Source: Halieaceae bacterium UBA5044 (GTDB lineage Bacteria > Pseudomonadota > Gammaproteobacteria > Pseudomonadales > Halieaceae). From it: 64,000 nucleotides of DNA. Numbering within the stretch: position 1 is the stretch's first letter; each line of letters begins with the position of its first letter. The stretch lies in assembly GCA_002416125.1 (NCBI GenBank), contig DIBU01000018.1, positions 1 to 64,000 of the forward strand, written 5' to 3'. Position numbers and translations under genes: made by a program. Below the pieces are notes generated by a model that worked only from the letters and a program-made list of their open reading frames with translations, searched no databases and had not been told where the DNA came from. Shown piece after piece: positions 42,882 to 51,536 of this stretch.

Positions 42882-44231
42882 TCAGGCCTCGGGAGCGGGC
42901 TGGCCGTCGAAATAGGCCCGGCTGATGCGGAACACCAGCGGTGCCAACAGCAGCAGCGCGATCAGGTTCGGAATGGCCATGAAGGCATTGAGGGTATCGG
43001 CAATCAGCCAGACCAGTTCCAGGTCAATGAGGGTGCCCACCGGGATGGCCAGCACCCAGAGCAGTCGGAACGGCAGACTCGCTCGAATGCCAAACAGGAA
43101 CACAGCGCAACGCTCGCCGTAGAACGACCAGCCGATCATCGTCGTGAAGGCAAACAAACACAGCCCGATCGTGACCACGTACTGGCCCCCCGGCATACCC
43201 TGCGCGAAGGCCATGGAGGTCAGGCTGGCACCGCTCACCCCGGTGGGCAGCACGTCCATAATCACAATGACCAGTCCCGTCATGGTGCAGACGATCAGGG
43301 TATCGATGAATGTTCCCAGCATGGCGATCATGCCCTGCTGTACCGGCTGGCTGGTTTGCGCGGCGGCGTGGGCGATAGGCGCACTGCCCAAGCCTGCCTC
43401 GTTGGAAAAAATGCCCCGCGCCACGCCAAAACGGATCGCCGCCCACACCGTTGCGCCGGCAAAACCACCGGCAGCCGCGGCGCCGCTGAACGCCGCATCC
43501 ACGATGGTCAGCAGCGCCGCCGGAATCGCCGTGATGTGGGTTACCAGTACCAGGGCGCCCATGATCACGTAGCCCAGCGCCATCATCGGCACCAGCCAGC
43601 TGGCCACCCGTGCGATGCGCTTGACACCCCCGAGAATGACGGCCGCCACCAGCCCCATCAGCACCAAACCCGTTGCCAGCGGCGGTACCGCCATGAAGTC
43701 CTCAAGCACCTGCGCGACCGAATTGGACTGCACCGTATTGGCGATGCCAAAGCCAGCCAGCGTGCCAAAAACGGCGAAGGCCCAGGCCAGCCAGTGCCAG
43801 CGTTTGTGCAGACCGTTGCGGATGTAGTACATGGGGCCGCCACTGTAATTCCCTGCGGCATCCTGCTCCCGAAAGCGCACGGCACAGACCGCCTCGGCGT
43901 ATTTGGTGGCCATACCCACCAGCGCAGTGATCCACATCCAGAACAGGGCACCGGGCCCGCCCAGCGCAAGTGCCGTGGCTACCCCGGCGATATTCCCGGT
44001 GCCAATGGTTGCCGACAGCGAGGTCATAAGGGCACTGAACGGAGAGATATCTCCCTGCCCCTGCCCCTCACGGCCGCCGAATAACAGGCGAAAGGCACGC
44101 GGGATATTGCGTAGCGTGAGAAACCGCAAGCCAATGCTGAGGTACAGCCCGGTCCCCAGCAGGAGCACCAGCATGACCGGACCCCATGCCCAGCCGTTGA
44201 GGGTGATAACAAAATCGCTGAATGCCTGCAT
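42882..44231 (-). CDS. Alanine/glycine:cation symporter, AGCS family
   Basis: 449 residues, the family length. Hallmarks: GTGNIAGVATALALGGPGALFWMW, KYAEAVCAVRFRE, GGPMYYIRNGL and the NEAGLGSAPIAHAAA segment (in pieces). About ten or eleven membrane helices. Imports alanine or glycine with sodium. Ends upstream-adjacent to the D-cysteine desulfhydrase-like gene, 18 bases apart, consistent with cotranscription of amino-acid genes. Confidence 0.93.
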   Translation of the reverse strand: MQAFSDFVITLNGWAWGPVMLVLLLGTGLYLSIGLRFLTLRNIPRAFRLLFGGREGQGQGDISPFSALMTSLSATIGTGNIAGVATALALGGPGALFWMWITALVGMATKYAEAVCAVRFREQDAAGNYSGGPMYYIRNGLHKRWHWLAWAFAVFGTLAGFGIANTVQSNSVAQVLEDFMAVPPLATGLVLMGLVAAVILGGVKRIARVASWLVPMMALGYVIMGALVLVTHITAIPAALLTIVDAAFSGAAAAGGFAGATVWAAIRFGVARGIFSNEAGLGSAPIAHAAAQTSQPVQQGMIAMLGTFIDTLIVCTMTGLVIVIMDVLPTGVSGASLTSMAFAQGMPGGQYVVTIGLCLFAFTTMIGWSFYGERCAVFLFGIRASLPFRLLWVLAIPVGTLIDLELVWLIADTLNAFMAIPNLIALLLLAPLVFRISRAYFDGQPAPEA

Positions 44232-44249
44232 GATGAATGTGGTCCTGGG

Positions 44250-45266
44250 TCAACCGCCCGACACGGCGTGTAAAAATTGGAATTGATCCGCCTGCGGGAA
44301 CACGCCAAACACGCCCCCGGAGTGCAGAAAGACCACGTCGCGCGTGCCCTCAAAACGCCCCGCCTGCAACTCCTGCACCAGGCCGTGGAAGGCCTTGCCC
44401 GTATACACGGGGTCCAGCAGCAGGCCCTCCAGTGCGGCCAGCTCGGCGATGAGCTGCAGCACGGCGCTGCTCGCCACGCCATAACCGTCGCCGACATAGC
44501 CATCGATCACGCGCGCTGTCACGGCAACCTCGGGCTGCCCGGGGAAGCGGCTGCGCCAGTCCGCGACATCCGCGGCAACCTTGCCGAGAAAGTAGGCCTC
44601 GTCATCGCAGACATTGACGCCCCACACCGTGAGGGGCACGCCGTACAATGCGGCTCCCAGTGTGAGGCCCGCCTGGGTGCCCCCGGATCCAGTCGCCGTA
44701 ACCAGCTGCGCCGCCTCAATGCCGGCGCTGCGCAGGTCATCATGCAGTTCTTCACACGCGGCCACGTAGCCCCAGATACCGAGCCCGTCGCTGCCCCCGG
44801 TGGGAATCACCAGCGCCTTCCTGCCTTGCTGCGCGTAGTGCGCGCGCCAGCCATCCAGCAGGCCCGGCAACTCGGCCACGTAGCGGCTCTTGGGATAGCA
44901 GCTGATAACCGCGCCGGCCAGTTGACCCAGCAGATAATTGCCCTGGGGTGCCGTGGGGACGTCGCCGCGCAATACCAGGTGTGCACCCAGACCAGCCTGT
45001 GCTGCGGCGAACGCGGTTGCCCGGCAGTGGTTGCTCTGCAGGCCGCCGCAGGTGATAAGCGTGTCGTAGCCCTCGGCGAGCGCATGGGCGACAATGAATT
45101 CCAGTTTGCGGACCTTGTTGCCGCTGAGCAGGCAACCCGTCAGGTCGTCGCGCTTCACCCACAGCCTGTGTCCGCAACCCCAGCGCTCACTGGCACGGGG
45201 CAGATACTGCAGGGGCGTGGGGCGCTGGGCCAGCGCGACCCGCTGTGGCAGCGCCAGCCGGCTCAT
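44250..45266 (-). CDS. D-cysteine desulfhydrase / ACC deaminase family PLP enzyme
   Basis: 338 residues. Fold-type II PLP enzyme: WVKRDDLTGCLLSGNKVRKLEF holds the Schiff-base lysine in NKVRK, followed by TCGGLQSNHCRATAFAAAQ and TGSGGTQAGL phosphate-binding loop. Relatives deaminate D-cysteine, 1-aminocyclopropane-1-carboxylate or D-amino acids; the family cannot be split by eye. Its ATG overlaps the yajC stop by one base, and an alanine symporter follows. Confidence 0.85.
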   Translation of the reverse strand: MSRLALPQRVALAQRPTPLQYLPRASERWGCGHRLWVKRDDLTGCLLSGNKVRKLEFIVAHALAEGYDTLITCGGLQSNHCRATAFAAAQAGLGAHLVLRGDVPTAPQGNYLLGQLAGAVISCYPKSRYVAELPGLLDGWRAHYAQQGRKALVIPTGGSDGLGIWGYVAACEELHDDLRSAGIEAAQLVTATGSGGTQAGLTLGAALYGVPLTVWGVNVCDDEAYFLGKVAADVADWRSRFPGQPEVAVTARVIDGYVGDGYGVASSAVLQLIAELAALEGLLLDPVYTGKAFHGLVQELQAGRFEGTRDVVFLHSGGVFGVFPQADQFQFLHAVSGG

Positions 45267-45601
45267 CAGCCGATGGACTTGAGTGTTCCCTTGGGCAACA
45301 CCGCGTGGACGTGTATGCGCTGAAACTTCATGTCCACATTGTTGGCCACGTTCAGCACCACGTAGTTATCGTCCAGGCCGGTTATCCGGCCGAGGATGCC
45401 GGAACTGGTGACCACTTCGTCGCCCTTGCCCAGCGCCGCCACCATCTGCGCATGCTCTTTCTGGCGCTTGCGCTGCGGGCGGATGGCGATGAAGTAGAAC
45501 AGTGCGAAAAGACCCACCAGAAACACGATCTGGAAAATCTCGCCGCCACCCTGGGCGCCACCCTGGGCCTGGGCGTGAGCACTGGCAATGAACAAACTCA
45601 T
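45266..45601 (-). CDS. yajC: Preprotein translocase subunit YajC
   Basis: 111 residues from ATG 45601 with AGGAG six bases upstream. One N-terminal membrane helix (EIFQIVFLVGLFALFYFIAIRPQRKRQ in pieces, with the conserved RPQRKRQKEH), then the YajC soluble domain (GDEVVTSSGILGRITGLDDNYVVL). Accessory to SecDF. secD and secF do not follow; a PLP enzyme gene overlaps its stop instead. Confidence 0.9.
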   Translation of the reverse strand: MSLFIASAHAQAQGGAQGGGEIFQIVFLVGLFALFYFIAIRPQRKRQKEHAQMVAALGKGDEVVTSSGILGRITGLDDNYVVLNVANNVDMKFQRIHVHAVLPKGTLKSIG

Positions 45602-45699
45602 GACAACTCCTTGCAGCCTGCGCCAGCCGGCGCGAGCAATAACGGGTGGGAAGGAACAGGCGCCAAATGTACAGCGAAACCCGCGACCCTGCAATCTGG

Positions 45700-45755
45700 G
45701 TAGGTCGGCACGCGTAGGTCGGGCCGCGTAGGTCGAGCCGCGTAGATCGAGCCAC
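45700..45755. repeat. Four tandem 14-bp repeats
   Basis: GTAGGTCGGCACGC, GTAGGTCGGGCCGC, GTAGGTCGAGCCGC and GTAGATCGAGCCAC stand head to tail between yajC and xthA. Units differ by one to three bases. No open frame continues through them. They lie 99 bases upstream of yajC. Confidence 0.8.
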
Positions 45756-45779
45756 GCCCACTGCGCGGCAGGACGTTCC

Positions 45780-46562
45780 TCAGGATTCCAGCTCGAGGTC
45801 ATAGACCATGGTCTGCGGCGCATGGTCAGAGAATCGCTGGGCGGTATAGATCTCTGCTGCGCGCACACGCGGCTGTAACCCCGGCGTGATGACATGGTAA
45901 TCGAGCCGCCACCCCACGTTGTTCGCCCAGGCCTGCCCGCGGTTGGACCACCAGGTATATTGTTCAGGCTCCTGGTTCACCAGTCGGAAGGCATCACAAT
46001 ACCCCAGCTCGTCATACACGCGATCCAGCCAGGCGCGCTCCTCGGGCAGAAACCCGGAGTTTTTCTGGTTCGCTTTCCAGTTCTTCAGGTCGATGGGCTG
46101 ATGACAGATGTTCCAGTCGGCACAGATAATAAACTCGCGGCGCTTGCGACGCAGGGCGCGCAGGTGTTCGTAGAATCGCTCCATGAAGTCCAGCTTTTTC
46201 GCCAACGCCGCCTCGCTGCTGGATCCCGAGGGCATGTACAGCGAGATCACGCTCACGGCATCGAAGTCTGCCTGCAGGTAGCGCCCCTCAGTATCCGCAG
46301 AGGACCAGCCGAGTTGTGTCACCACGGCGCGCGGTTTGACCCGCGTATACAGCGCCGTCCCGCTGTAACCCTTGCGCTGTGCGTCGTTGTAAAAACAGTG
46401 GTAGCCGGGCGGGCTGAACACAGGATCCTGCAACTGTTCTTCCTGGGCCTTGGTTTCCTGAATACACACCACGTCCGCGTCCTGCTGCGCCAGCCAGTCA
46501 AAAAAACCCTTGCGCGCGGCCGCGCGAATGCCGTTCGTATTGCAGGTGATAATCGTCGCCAC
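45780..46562 (-). CDS. xthA: Exodeoxyribonuclease III
   Basis: 260 residues from GTG 46562 with AGGGGGG upstream; a longer reading to 46619 adds non-conserved residues. Endonuclease/exonuclease/phosphatase fold: NTNGIRAA, QETKAQ (metal Glu), LYMPSG, ADWNICHQPIDLKN, and the catalytic SDHAPQ. AP endonuclease and 3'-exonuclease of base excision repair. Closer to the XthA/ExoA2 form with ICHQPIDLKNWK than to E. coli XthA. Confidence 0.92.
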   Translation of the reverse strand: MATIITCNTNGIRAAARKGFFDWLAQQDADVVCIQETKAQEEQLQDPVFSPPGYHCFYNDAQRKGYSGTALYTRVKPRAVVTQLGWSSADTEGRYLQADFDAVSVISLYMPSGSSSEAALAKKLDFMERFYEHLRALRRKRREFIICADWNICHQPIDLKNWKANQKNSGFLPEERAWLDRVYDELGYCDAFRLVNQEPEQYTWWSNRGQAWANNVGWRLDYHVITPGLQPRVRAAEIYTAQRFSDHAPQTMVYDLELES

Positions 46563-46766
46563 TGCCCGCCCCCCTGATAAGTCCCGCCCGCGATAACCAA
46601 CGCCGCTCGTCCCGGGCAAAGCCCTGCAGTGTAACGGAATGGACTGTCGCCGTTCAATTCACCACGGGGTCGGCACCGAGACTGCCCCTGCACACAGCCC
46701 TTGTGTATGATGCGAAGCGTCCAATCCTGAATCCGAACAGACGACGACCGGAGAGTATCGACCGCC

Positions 46767-48473
46767 ATGAATGAAGTCGCCGCCCTGAGCGCCAATCTGC
46801 GTGCTGCCACCGAACAACTGACCGCCCCTGGCGCCCCCTTCGAAATGTCCGAGAGGAACGTGAATGGCGTCATGCTGCGCTGCTATATCAATGCGCCTGT
46901 CAACCTGCGCGACGCACTGGACGCAGGCCGCGCGCACGGCGAGAAAACCGCGGTCACCTACGAGGACGAGCGCTACACATTCTCGGATTTTTTCTCGGCT
47001 GCCGATCGGTTTTCCCACTACCTCGTGCACGAGGCAGGCATTCGCAAGGGTGACCGGGTCGCCATCGCAATGCGCAACTACCCGGAGTGGATGTTCGCCT
47101 TCGTCGGCATCCTCGCCACCGGGGCCATCGTAGTCCCCCTGAACAGCTGGGGGCGCGCTGAAGAGCTGGGCTATGCGCTGAAGGATGCCGGGGCACGTCT
47201 CGTGGTGTGTGACGTGGAGCGCTATGGGCTGGTGCAGGACCAGCTCCAGGCTCTGGATTGCCAGGCAGTTGTCGCGCGCAGCGGCGGTGCCGACATAGCG
47301 CCGGCGACATCCTGGGAGGCCACACAATCGGGAAGCGCCCAGCGGCCAGACATCGCACTGAACGGCGACGACCTGGCGATGATCATGTATACCTCGGGCA
47401 CGACCGGCAAACCGAAGGGTGCCGCCTCAACCCACGCCGCGATCTGTCAGGCACTGATGAATTTCGAGCTGATGTCCTACGTATCTGCCATGACCAATCC
47501 CGAGGTCATCGGTAAGATGATGGGCTCGGGCTTTGAGCCCTGCACGCTGCTGGCGGTGCCACTGTTCCACGTGTCCGGCTGCTACGCGATCTTCCTGCTC
47601 AACCTGCGCGGTGGGCGCAAAACCAGCATCCTCTACAAATGGGACCCGGAAGAGGCCCTGAAGGTCATCGAGCGCGAGCGCATTACCGTATTCACCGGCG
47701 TGCCCGCGATGACCATTGCCATGCTCGAATCACCCGCTTTCGAGCGCACCGACACGCGCAGCCTGTTCTCTCTGGGCGCAGGCGGCGCCGCCTGCCCGCC
47801 GCACCTGAAAGACCTGATCTACCGGAAGGTACCGGATGCCTATCCGGGCACCGGTTACGGCATGACGGAAACCAATGCCACCGGCAGCAGCTGCACCGGC
47901 GAGGCCTACCGGCTGCAGCCCACAGCGGCGGGCACCATCTCTCCTATCGTGGACATCCAGAGCGTGGATGCGCAGGGCACGGTGCTTCCGGCGGGCGAGC
48001 GCGGTGAACTCATGGTGCGCAGCCCCACCAATGCGCGGGAATACTGGAATCTTCCGCAAGCGACTGCGGACACGTTCGTCGATGGCTGGGTGCGTACTGG
48101 CGACATCGGCTATGTGGATGAGTATGGCTTCGTGCACGTGGTCGACAGAATCAAGGATATGGTGATTCGCAACGGCGAGAACATCTACCCGGTTGAGGTT
48201 GAGGGCGTACTCACGGCCCACCCCCAGGTTATCGAAGCCTCTGTTTACGGGCTACCTCACCCCGACCTCGGTGAGGAACTCGCCGCCACCGTGAACGGCG
48301 CAGCCGACCTGCAGATCGAAGACCTGGTGAGCTACCTGCGAGAGCACATGGCGGGCTACAAGATACCCACACAGTGGCAACTGACCCGGCAACCGCTGGT
48401 GCGCAATGCCACAGGCAAACTGTTGAAGCCCGATATCCGCGCCGCGCATCTGGCGCAGTGGCCGCACCGGTAG
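46767..48473 (+). CDS. Acyl-CoA synthetase, AMP-binding family
   Basis: 568 residues. Adenylation signature MIMYTSGTTGKPKGA at about 208-222, TGYGMTETNATGSS, GWVRTGDIGYVDEYGF and the C-terminal IKDMVIRNGENIYPVEVE hinge. Activates a carboxylic acid as CoA thioester. The only plus-strand gene in the catabolic block, convergent with the GST gene 13 bases away. Substrate unknown; the neighbours suggest a cyclic or terpenoid acid. Confidence 0.9.
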   Translation: MNEVAALSANLRAATEQLTAPGAPFEMSERNVNGVMLRCYINAPVNLRDALDAGRAHGEKTAVTYEDERYTFSDFFSAADRFSHYLVHEAGIRKGDRVAIAMRNYPEWMFAFVGILATGAIVVPLNSWGRAEELGYALKDAGARLVVCDVERYGLVQDQLQALDCQAVVARSGGADIAPATSWEATQSGSAQRPDIALNGDDLAMIMYTSGTTGKPKGAASTHAAICQALMNFELMSYVSAMTNPEVIGKMMGSGFEPCTLLAVPLFHVSGCYAIFLLNLRGGRKTSILYKWDPEEALKVIERERITVFTGVPAMTIAMLESPAFERTDTRSLFSLGAGGAACPPHLKDLIYRKVPDAYPGTGYGMTETNATGSSCTGEAYRLQPTAAGTISPIVDIQSVDAQGTVLPAGERGELMVRSPTNAREYWNLPQATADTFVDGWVRTGDIGYVDEYGFVHVVDRIKDMVIRNGENIYPVEVEGVLTAHPQVIEASVYGLPHPDLGEELAATVNGAADLQIEDLVSYLREHMAGYKIPTQWQLTRQPLVRNATGKLLKPDIRAAHLAQWPHR

Positions 48474-48486
48474 CGGCGCTGGCACA

Positions 48487-49194
48487 TCAGGTGTTTGCGT
48501 CGCCCGCTCCGGTAACCATGGCGCGCGCATTGCGTGAAAACGCTTCAGCATCCTCGCTTTTCTTCGCGTCCATGAGTTCGGCGATATCGATCGGCACCTT
48601 TGTGCCGGCTCGCGCCAGAGGGCGCTCGCCAATCACTCCCAGCCACCGTGACAGGTTGTCCAGCCCTTCAATGGAGATGCCCGACCAGCGATGGGTTCGC
48701 ACCCAGGCCCAGTTGGCCATGTCGGCAATACTGTAGTCACCGGCGAGAAACTCATGGTCTGCCAGACGCGCATCCATGACTTCGAACAGACGCCGACCCT
48801 CTGCCTGGTAGCGATCGATGGCGGGCTGTATCTTCTCGGGGAAATAGCGGTAGAACACATTCGCCTGCCCCATCATGGGCCCCACACCCCCCATCTGGAA
48901 CATCAGCCACTGAATGACCAGCGAACGACCCTTGCGGTCTGCGGGCAGAAACCTGCCGCACTTCTCTGCCAGGTAAAGCAGAATCGCGCCGGACTCGAAC
49001 ACCGCGAAGTCGCCTTCATCACGATCCACAATCGCCGGAATACGGCCGTTGGGGCAGATACGCAGGAACGCGGGCTCTTTTTGCTCGCCAGCGCGCAGGT
49101 CAACCGTGTGTACAGTGTAAGGCAGCTGCATCTCTTCCAGCGCAATCGACACCTTGTAGCCATTCGGTGTCGGCGCGGTATACAGATCAATCAT
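48487..49194 (-). CDS. Glutathione S-transferase family protein
   Basis: 235 residues from ATG 49194. N-terminal thioredoxin-like domain with TAPTPNGYKVSIALEE, cis-Pro in NGRIPAIVD and the ESGAILLYLAEK glutathione site; C-terminal helical domain with YSIADMANWAWVRTH. The TPNGYKVSI form is that of the YfcG/YghU (Nu-class) GSTs, which act as disulfide-bond oxidoreductases. Last gene of the reverse-strand operon headed by the P450. Confidence 0.9.
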   Translation of the reverse strand: MIDLYTAPTPNGYKVSIALEEMQLPYTVHTVDLRAGEQKEPAFLRICPNGRIPAIVDRDEGDFAVFESGAILLYLAEKCGRFLPADRKGRSLVIQWLMFQMGGVGPMMGQANVFYRYFPEKIQPAIDRYQAEGRRLFEVMDARLADHEFLAGDYSIADMANWAWVRTHRWSGISIEGLDNLSRWLGVIGERPLARAGTKVPIDIAELMDAKKSEDAEAFSRNARAMVTGAGDANT

Positions 49195-49204
49195 GTGTGC
49201 CGCC

Positions 49205-49654
49205 TTACAGCTGCATGAAGTCAGGGGCGTTGAACACCCAGCTCTTTTCCTCGGCGCGTCGACGAATACGCCAGCCCTGTGCGGTGCGCACGTAGTCGTC
49301 AACGTACCAGAGACCCAGAAGGAACACGTGACGACCGCCCTCCGGCAGCGCCATTTCCATGGGGTTGAAGCACATCACACGCCCTGTCGCCGTGTCGCCA
49401 TCGACGACAAACTGCAGGTTGGCATTCAGATGCTGGCTGTTGGGGAATACACCATCGGAAACGGCATCCTTGAGGTAGGCGATGGTCTCCTCCAGATTGC
49501 CGACGGACCCGCCGAAAGCGGAGTAATCCACGTGTGCATCCTCGGTGAATACATTGCGCAGCTCATCAAACGCCTTGCTGTCGATCAGGTGCGAATAGTG
49601 AAAGACAAGATCCTGCAGTTCCAGACGGTCTGACAGTTCCTGTTGTGAAAGCAT
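49205..49654 (-). CDS. NTF2-like/SnoaL-type protein
   Basis: 149 residues with a cone-shaped NTF2 fold: RLELQDLVFHYSHLIDSKAFDELRNVFTEDAHVDYS in pieces, ATGRVMCFNPMEM, and RIRRRAEEKSWVFN. AGGGAG precedes the ATG. Relatives include aromatic-dioxygenase beta subunits and ketosteroid-isomerase-like enzymes; catalytic residues are not obvious. Lies between two GST-type genes of the same operon. Confidence 0.85.
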   Translation of the reverse strand: MLSQQELSDRLELQDLVFHYSHLIDSKAFDELRNVFTEDAHVDYSAFGGSVGNLEETIAYLKDAVSDGVFPNSQHLNANLQFVVDGDTATGRVMCFNPMEMALPEGGRHVFLLGLWYVDDYVRTAQGWRIRRRAEEKSWVFNAPDFMQL

Positions 49655-49718
49655 GGCATTTCTCCCTGTTTGTTATCGAGTTTTGATGCGCCACTGAGCG
49701 CCGCCCTGCCGCTGCTGA

Positions 49719-50483
49719 CTAGAAGTCCAGCGGCAGACGTATATAGTCCTGGTACATGCGCTCGCGATGCGCCAGCAGGCGCGGGGTCAGCCAGCGCGCA
49801 GTCTCTTCCACACCCGATGCGTACATGTCGCGCAGATAATCCGGCATCGGGTTCACCTCCGCCGGCAGCGGCTGCACCATGCCGAGAAAGTTGGCCCAGT
49901 AAAAATCTGCCGCGGTCACCGAGTCGCCAACCAGCCAGTGCTTGCCCGCGGCATCCTGTGCCGCCAAACGCTGGTCCAGGAGGCCCGCAATACCCGCCAT
50001 GCGCTGACCGGCCTGCGCGGCGGCCTCCTGACTCCAGCCATACTTGGCCGCCATACGCTGAATCGCCGCCGGCGGCTCGTCCATGGACATGCCGGGCACA
50101 AACAGCTGCAAGCGGCGCTGCCAGCCAAAGCCGTCCACACCCGCAATCAGAGCCGACAGGCCGAGCACCTCGGCGCGCTGCGCCGGGTCATCAGGGAGCA
50201 GTGCCGGTGTCGGCGCGAGTCGCTCCGCCAGATGCAACAGATCCAGCCAGTGGCAGACCGGCGGCAGATCGTCGTACACCGCAACCGGCGCTGAACTCTG
50301 TCCGGTCCAGGCCACCAGAGCCGGGTTTTCACCTCCAGCCTCCTGCCGCACAGGCAGGTACTTCAGCCCCTTGTAGTCAAACAGGGATTTCGCAGCCTCA
50401 CCCCACGGCCCCGGCACACCGGCGGTGAGCACCAGGCGCAGGCCCGGTGCCCGCACCGCCTGTTCGATATCTGCGTAGTCCAT
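49719..50483 (-). CDS. GST-like protein
   Basis: 254 residues. The N-terminal 85 residues are thioredoxin-like but divergent (LVLTAGVPGPWGEAAKSLFDYKGL, with APVAVYDD taking the place of the cis-Pro region), and the C-terminal domain is helical with HWLVGDSVTAADFYWANF, a GST N-capping box. No catalytic Cys or Ser stands out at the usual place. Twelve bases downstream of the amidohydrolase-fold gene, so certainly in the same operon. Confidence 0.75.
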   Translation of the reverse strand: MDYADIEQAVRAPGLRLVLTAGVPGPWGEAAKSLFDYKGLKYLPVRQEAGGENPALVAWTGQSSAPVAVYDDLPPVCHWLDLLHLAERLAPTPALLPDDPAQRAEVLGLSALIAGVDGFGWQRRLQLFVPGMSMDEPPAAIQRMAAKYGWSQEAAAQAGQRMAGIAGLLDQRLAAQDAAGKHWLVGDSVTAADFYWANFLGMVQPLPAEVNPMPDYLRDMYASGVEETARWLTPRLLAHRERMYQDYIRLPLDF

Positions 50484-50495
50484 GGACGACTCCTG

Positions 50496-51368
50496 TTATT
50501 GATCGAGTTTGAATACCCGCAGCGCATTCTCGCGCAAAAACTTGGGCCACACTTCGTCCCGGAACGGCACGTCCGGCATCTCCCGGAAGATCCGGTCCAG
50601 CGACAGCCCCATGGGGAAGTAGCCTGCATACATCACCTGATCCGCACCGCGGGTGTTGGCAAAATGCACGATATCCTTCGGGTAGTGCTTGGGCGCGAAG
50701 GCGCTGGTCATGTAGTGGAGGTTCGGATACTTGAGCATCATCTTCCAGGCCACATCGGTCCAGGGCTCACAACCGTGCCGGGTTACCACATTCAACTCGG
50801 GGAAGAACCACAGCACTTCATCCAGCAACTCGACCTTCTGCGGCCCGAAGGGTAACCGCGGCCCGGGAATGCCCATGCAGGGACAGAACGGAATATCCAG
50901 CTCCACAAGCTTGGCGTAAATGGGGTACCACTTTTTGTCGTTCACCGGCACGGGTGGGCAGATCATCGCCGGCGATGCGGTCACCGCCTTGATATCGAAC
51001 TCCTCCTTCAGCGCGACGATGGTGCGTACTTCATCCATGCCGTTGTTGGGGTTTGCTTCGTAACAGGCAAAGAAGCGGTCGGGAAAGCGGCGCAGCGCCT
51101 CTTTGTGCTGCTCCGCGTAGGGACCGACGCCTATCATCGCCCGCTCGATGTTGTGCTTGTCCATTTGCGCTACGGTGTAGGCAACGTAGTCATCCTGGCC
51201 ATCGATCTGGGGGATGTCCTTGAACATGTACTGCGCGGGCATCTTGAACATCTCATGGCTTTGTTTATCCATGAGCATCGGCTTTATCCACTCGTAGAAG
51301 TTGCTGTTATCCTCGCCGGGTACAGCCAGCATCAAGTCGATAACACCGATATTGGTAGGCATGGGCAT
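50496..51368 (-). CDS. Amidohydrolase-2-fold protein lacking metal ligands
   Basis: 290 residues from ATG 51368 with AAGGAG upstream. Clear similarity in layout to the ACMSD/amidohydrolase-2 TIM barrel: RFFACYEANPNNGMDEVRTIV, the VTRHGCEPWTDVAWKMMLKYPNLHY segment, and the closing FLRENALRVFKLDQ. However, the N-terminal metal motif HxH reads DLMLA here, and the terminal GSDYP reads AGYFP, so the zinc-site His pair and catalytic Asp are gone. It is either a metal-independent lyase/hydrolase or a non-catalytic partner. Sits in the P450 operon. Confidence 0.75.
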   Translation of the reverse strand: MPMPTNIGVIDLMLAVPGEDNSNFYEWIKPMLMDKQSHEMFKMPAQYMFKDIPQIDGQDDYVAYTVAQMDKHNIERAMIGVGPYAEQHKEALRRFPDRFFACYEANPNNGMDEVRTIVALKEEFDIKAVTASPAMICPPVPVNDKKWYPIYAKLVELDIPFCPCMGIPGPRLPFGPQKVELLDEVLWFFPELNVVTRHGCEPWTDVAWKMMLKYPNLHYMTSAFAPKHYPKDIVHFANTRGADQVMYAGYFPMGLSLDRIFREMPDVPFRDEVWPKFLRENALRVFKLDQ

Positions 51369-51536
51369 GGTGCGGTTCTCCTTCAGTGACAAGCCGGCCA
51401 TTGTGCTGCCAGCGCGGCGCGACACCAAGGTCAGCGCCCGCACAGCGGCCAGAATTCAGGCTTGGGCACAATAGCATGAACCGAGGGGAAGCGCGGTTGC
51501 GCCCTCGCGGCCGCCTACCGCTTCAAGAGCGTGTGT

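Noticed and set aside
45700..45755. Tandem repeats considered as a CRISPR array
   Set aside because: Units are 14 bases with no spacers between them and no cas genes nearby.
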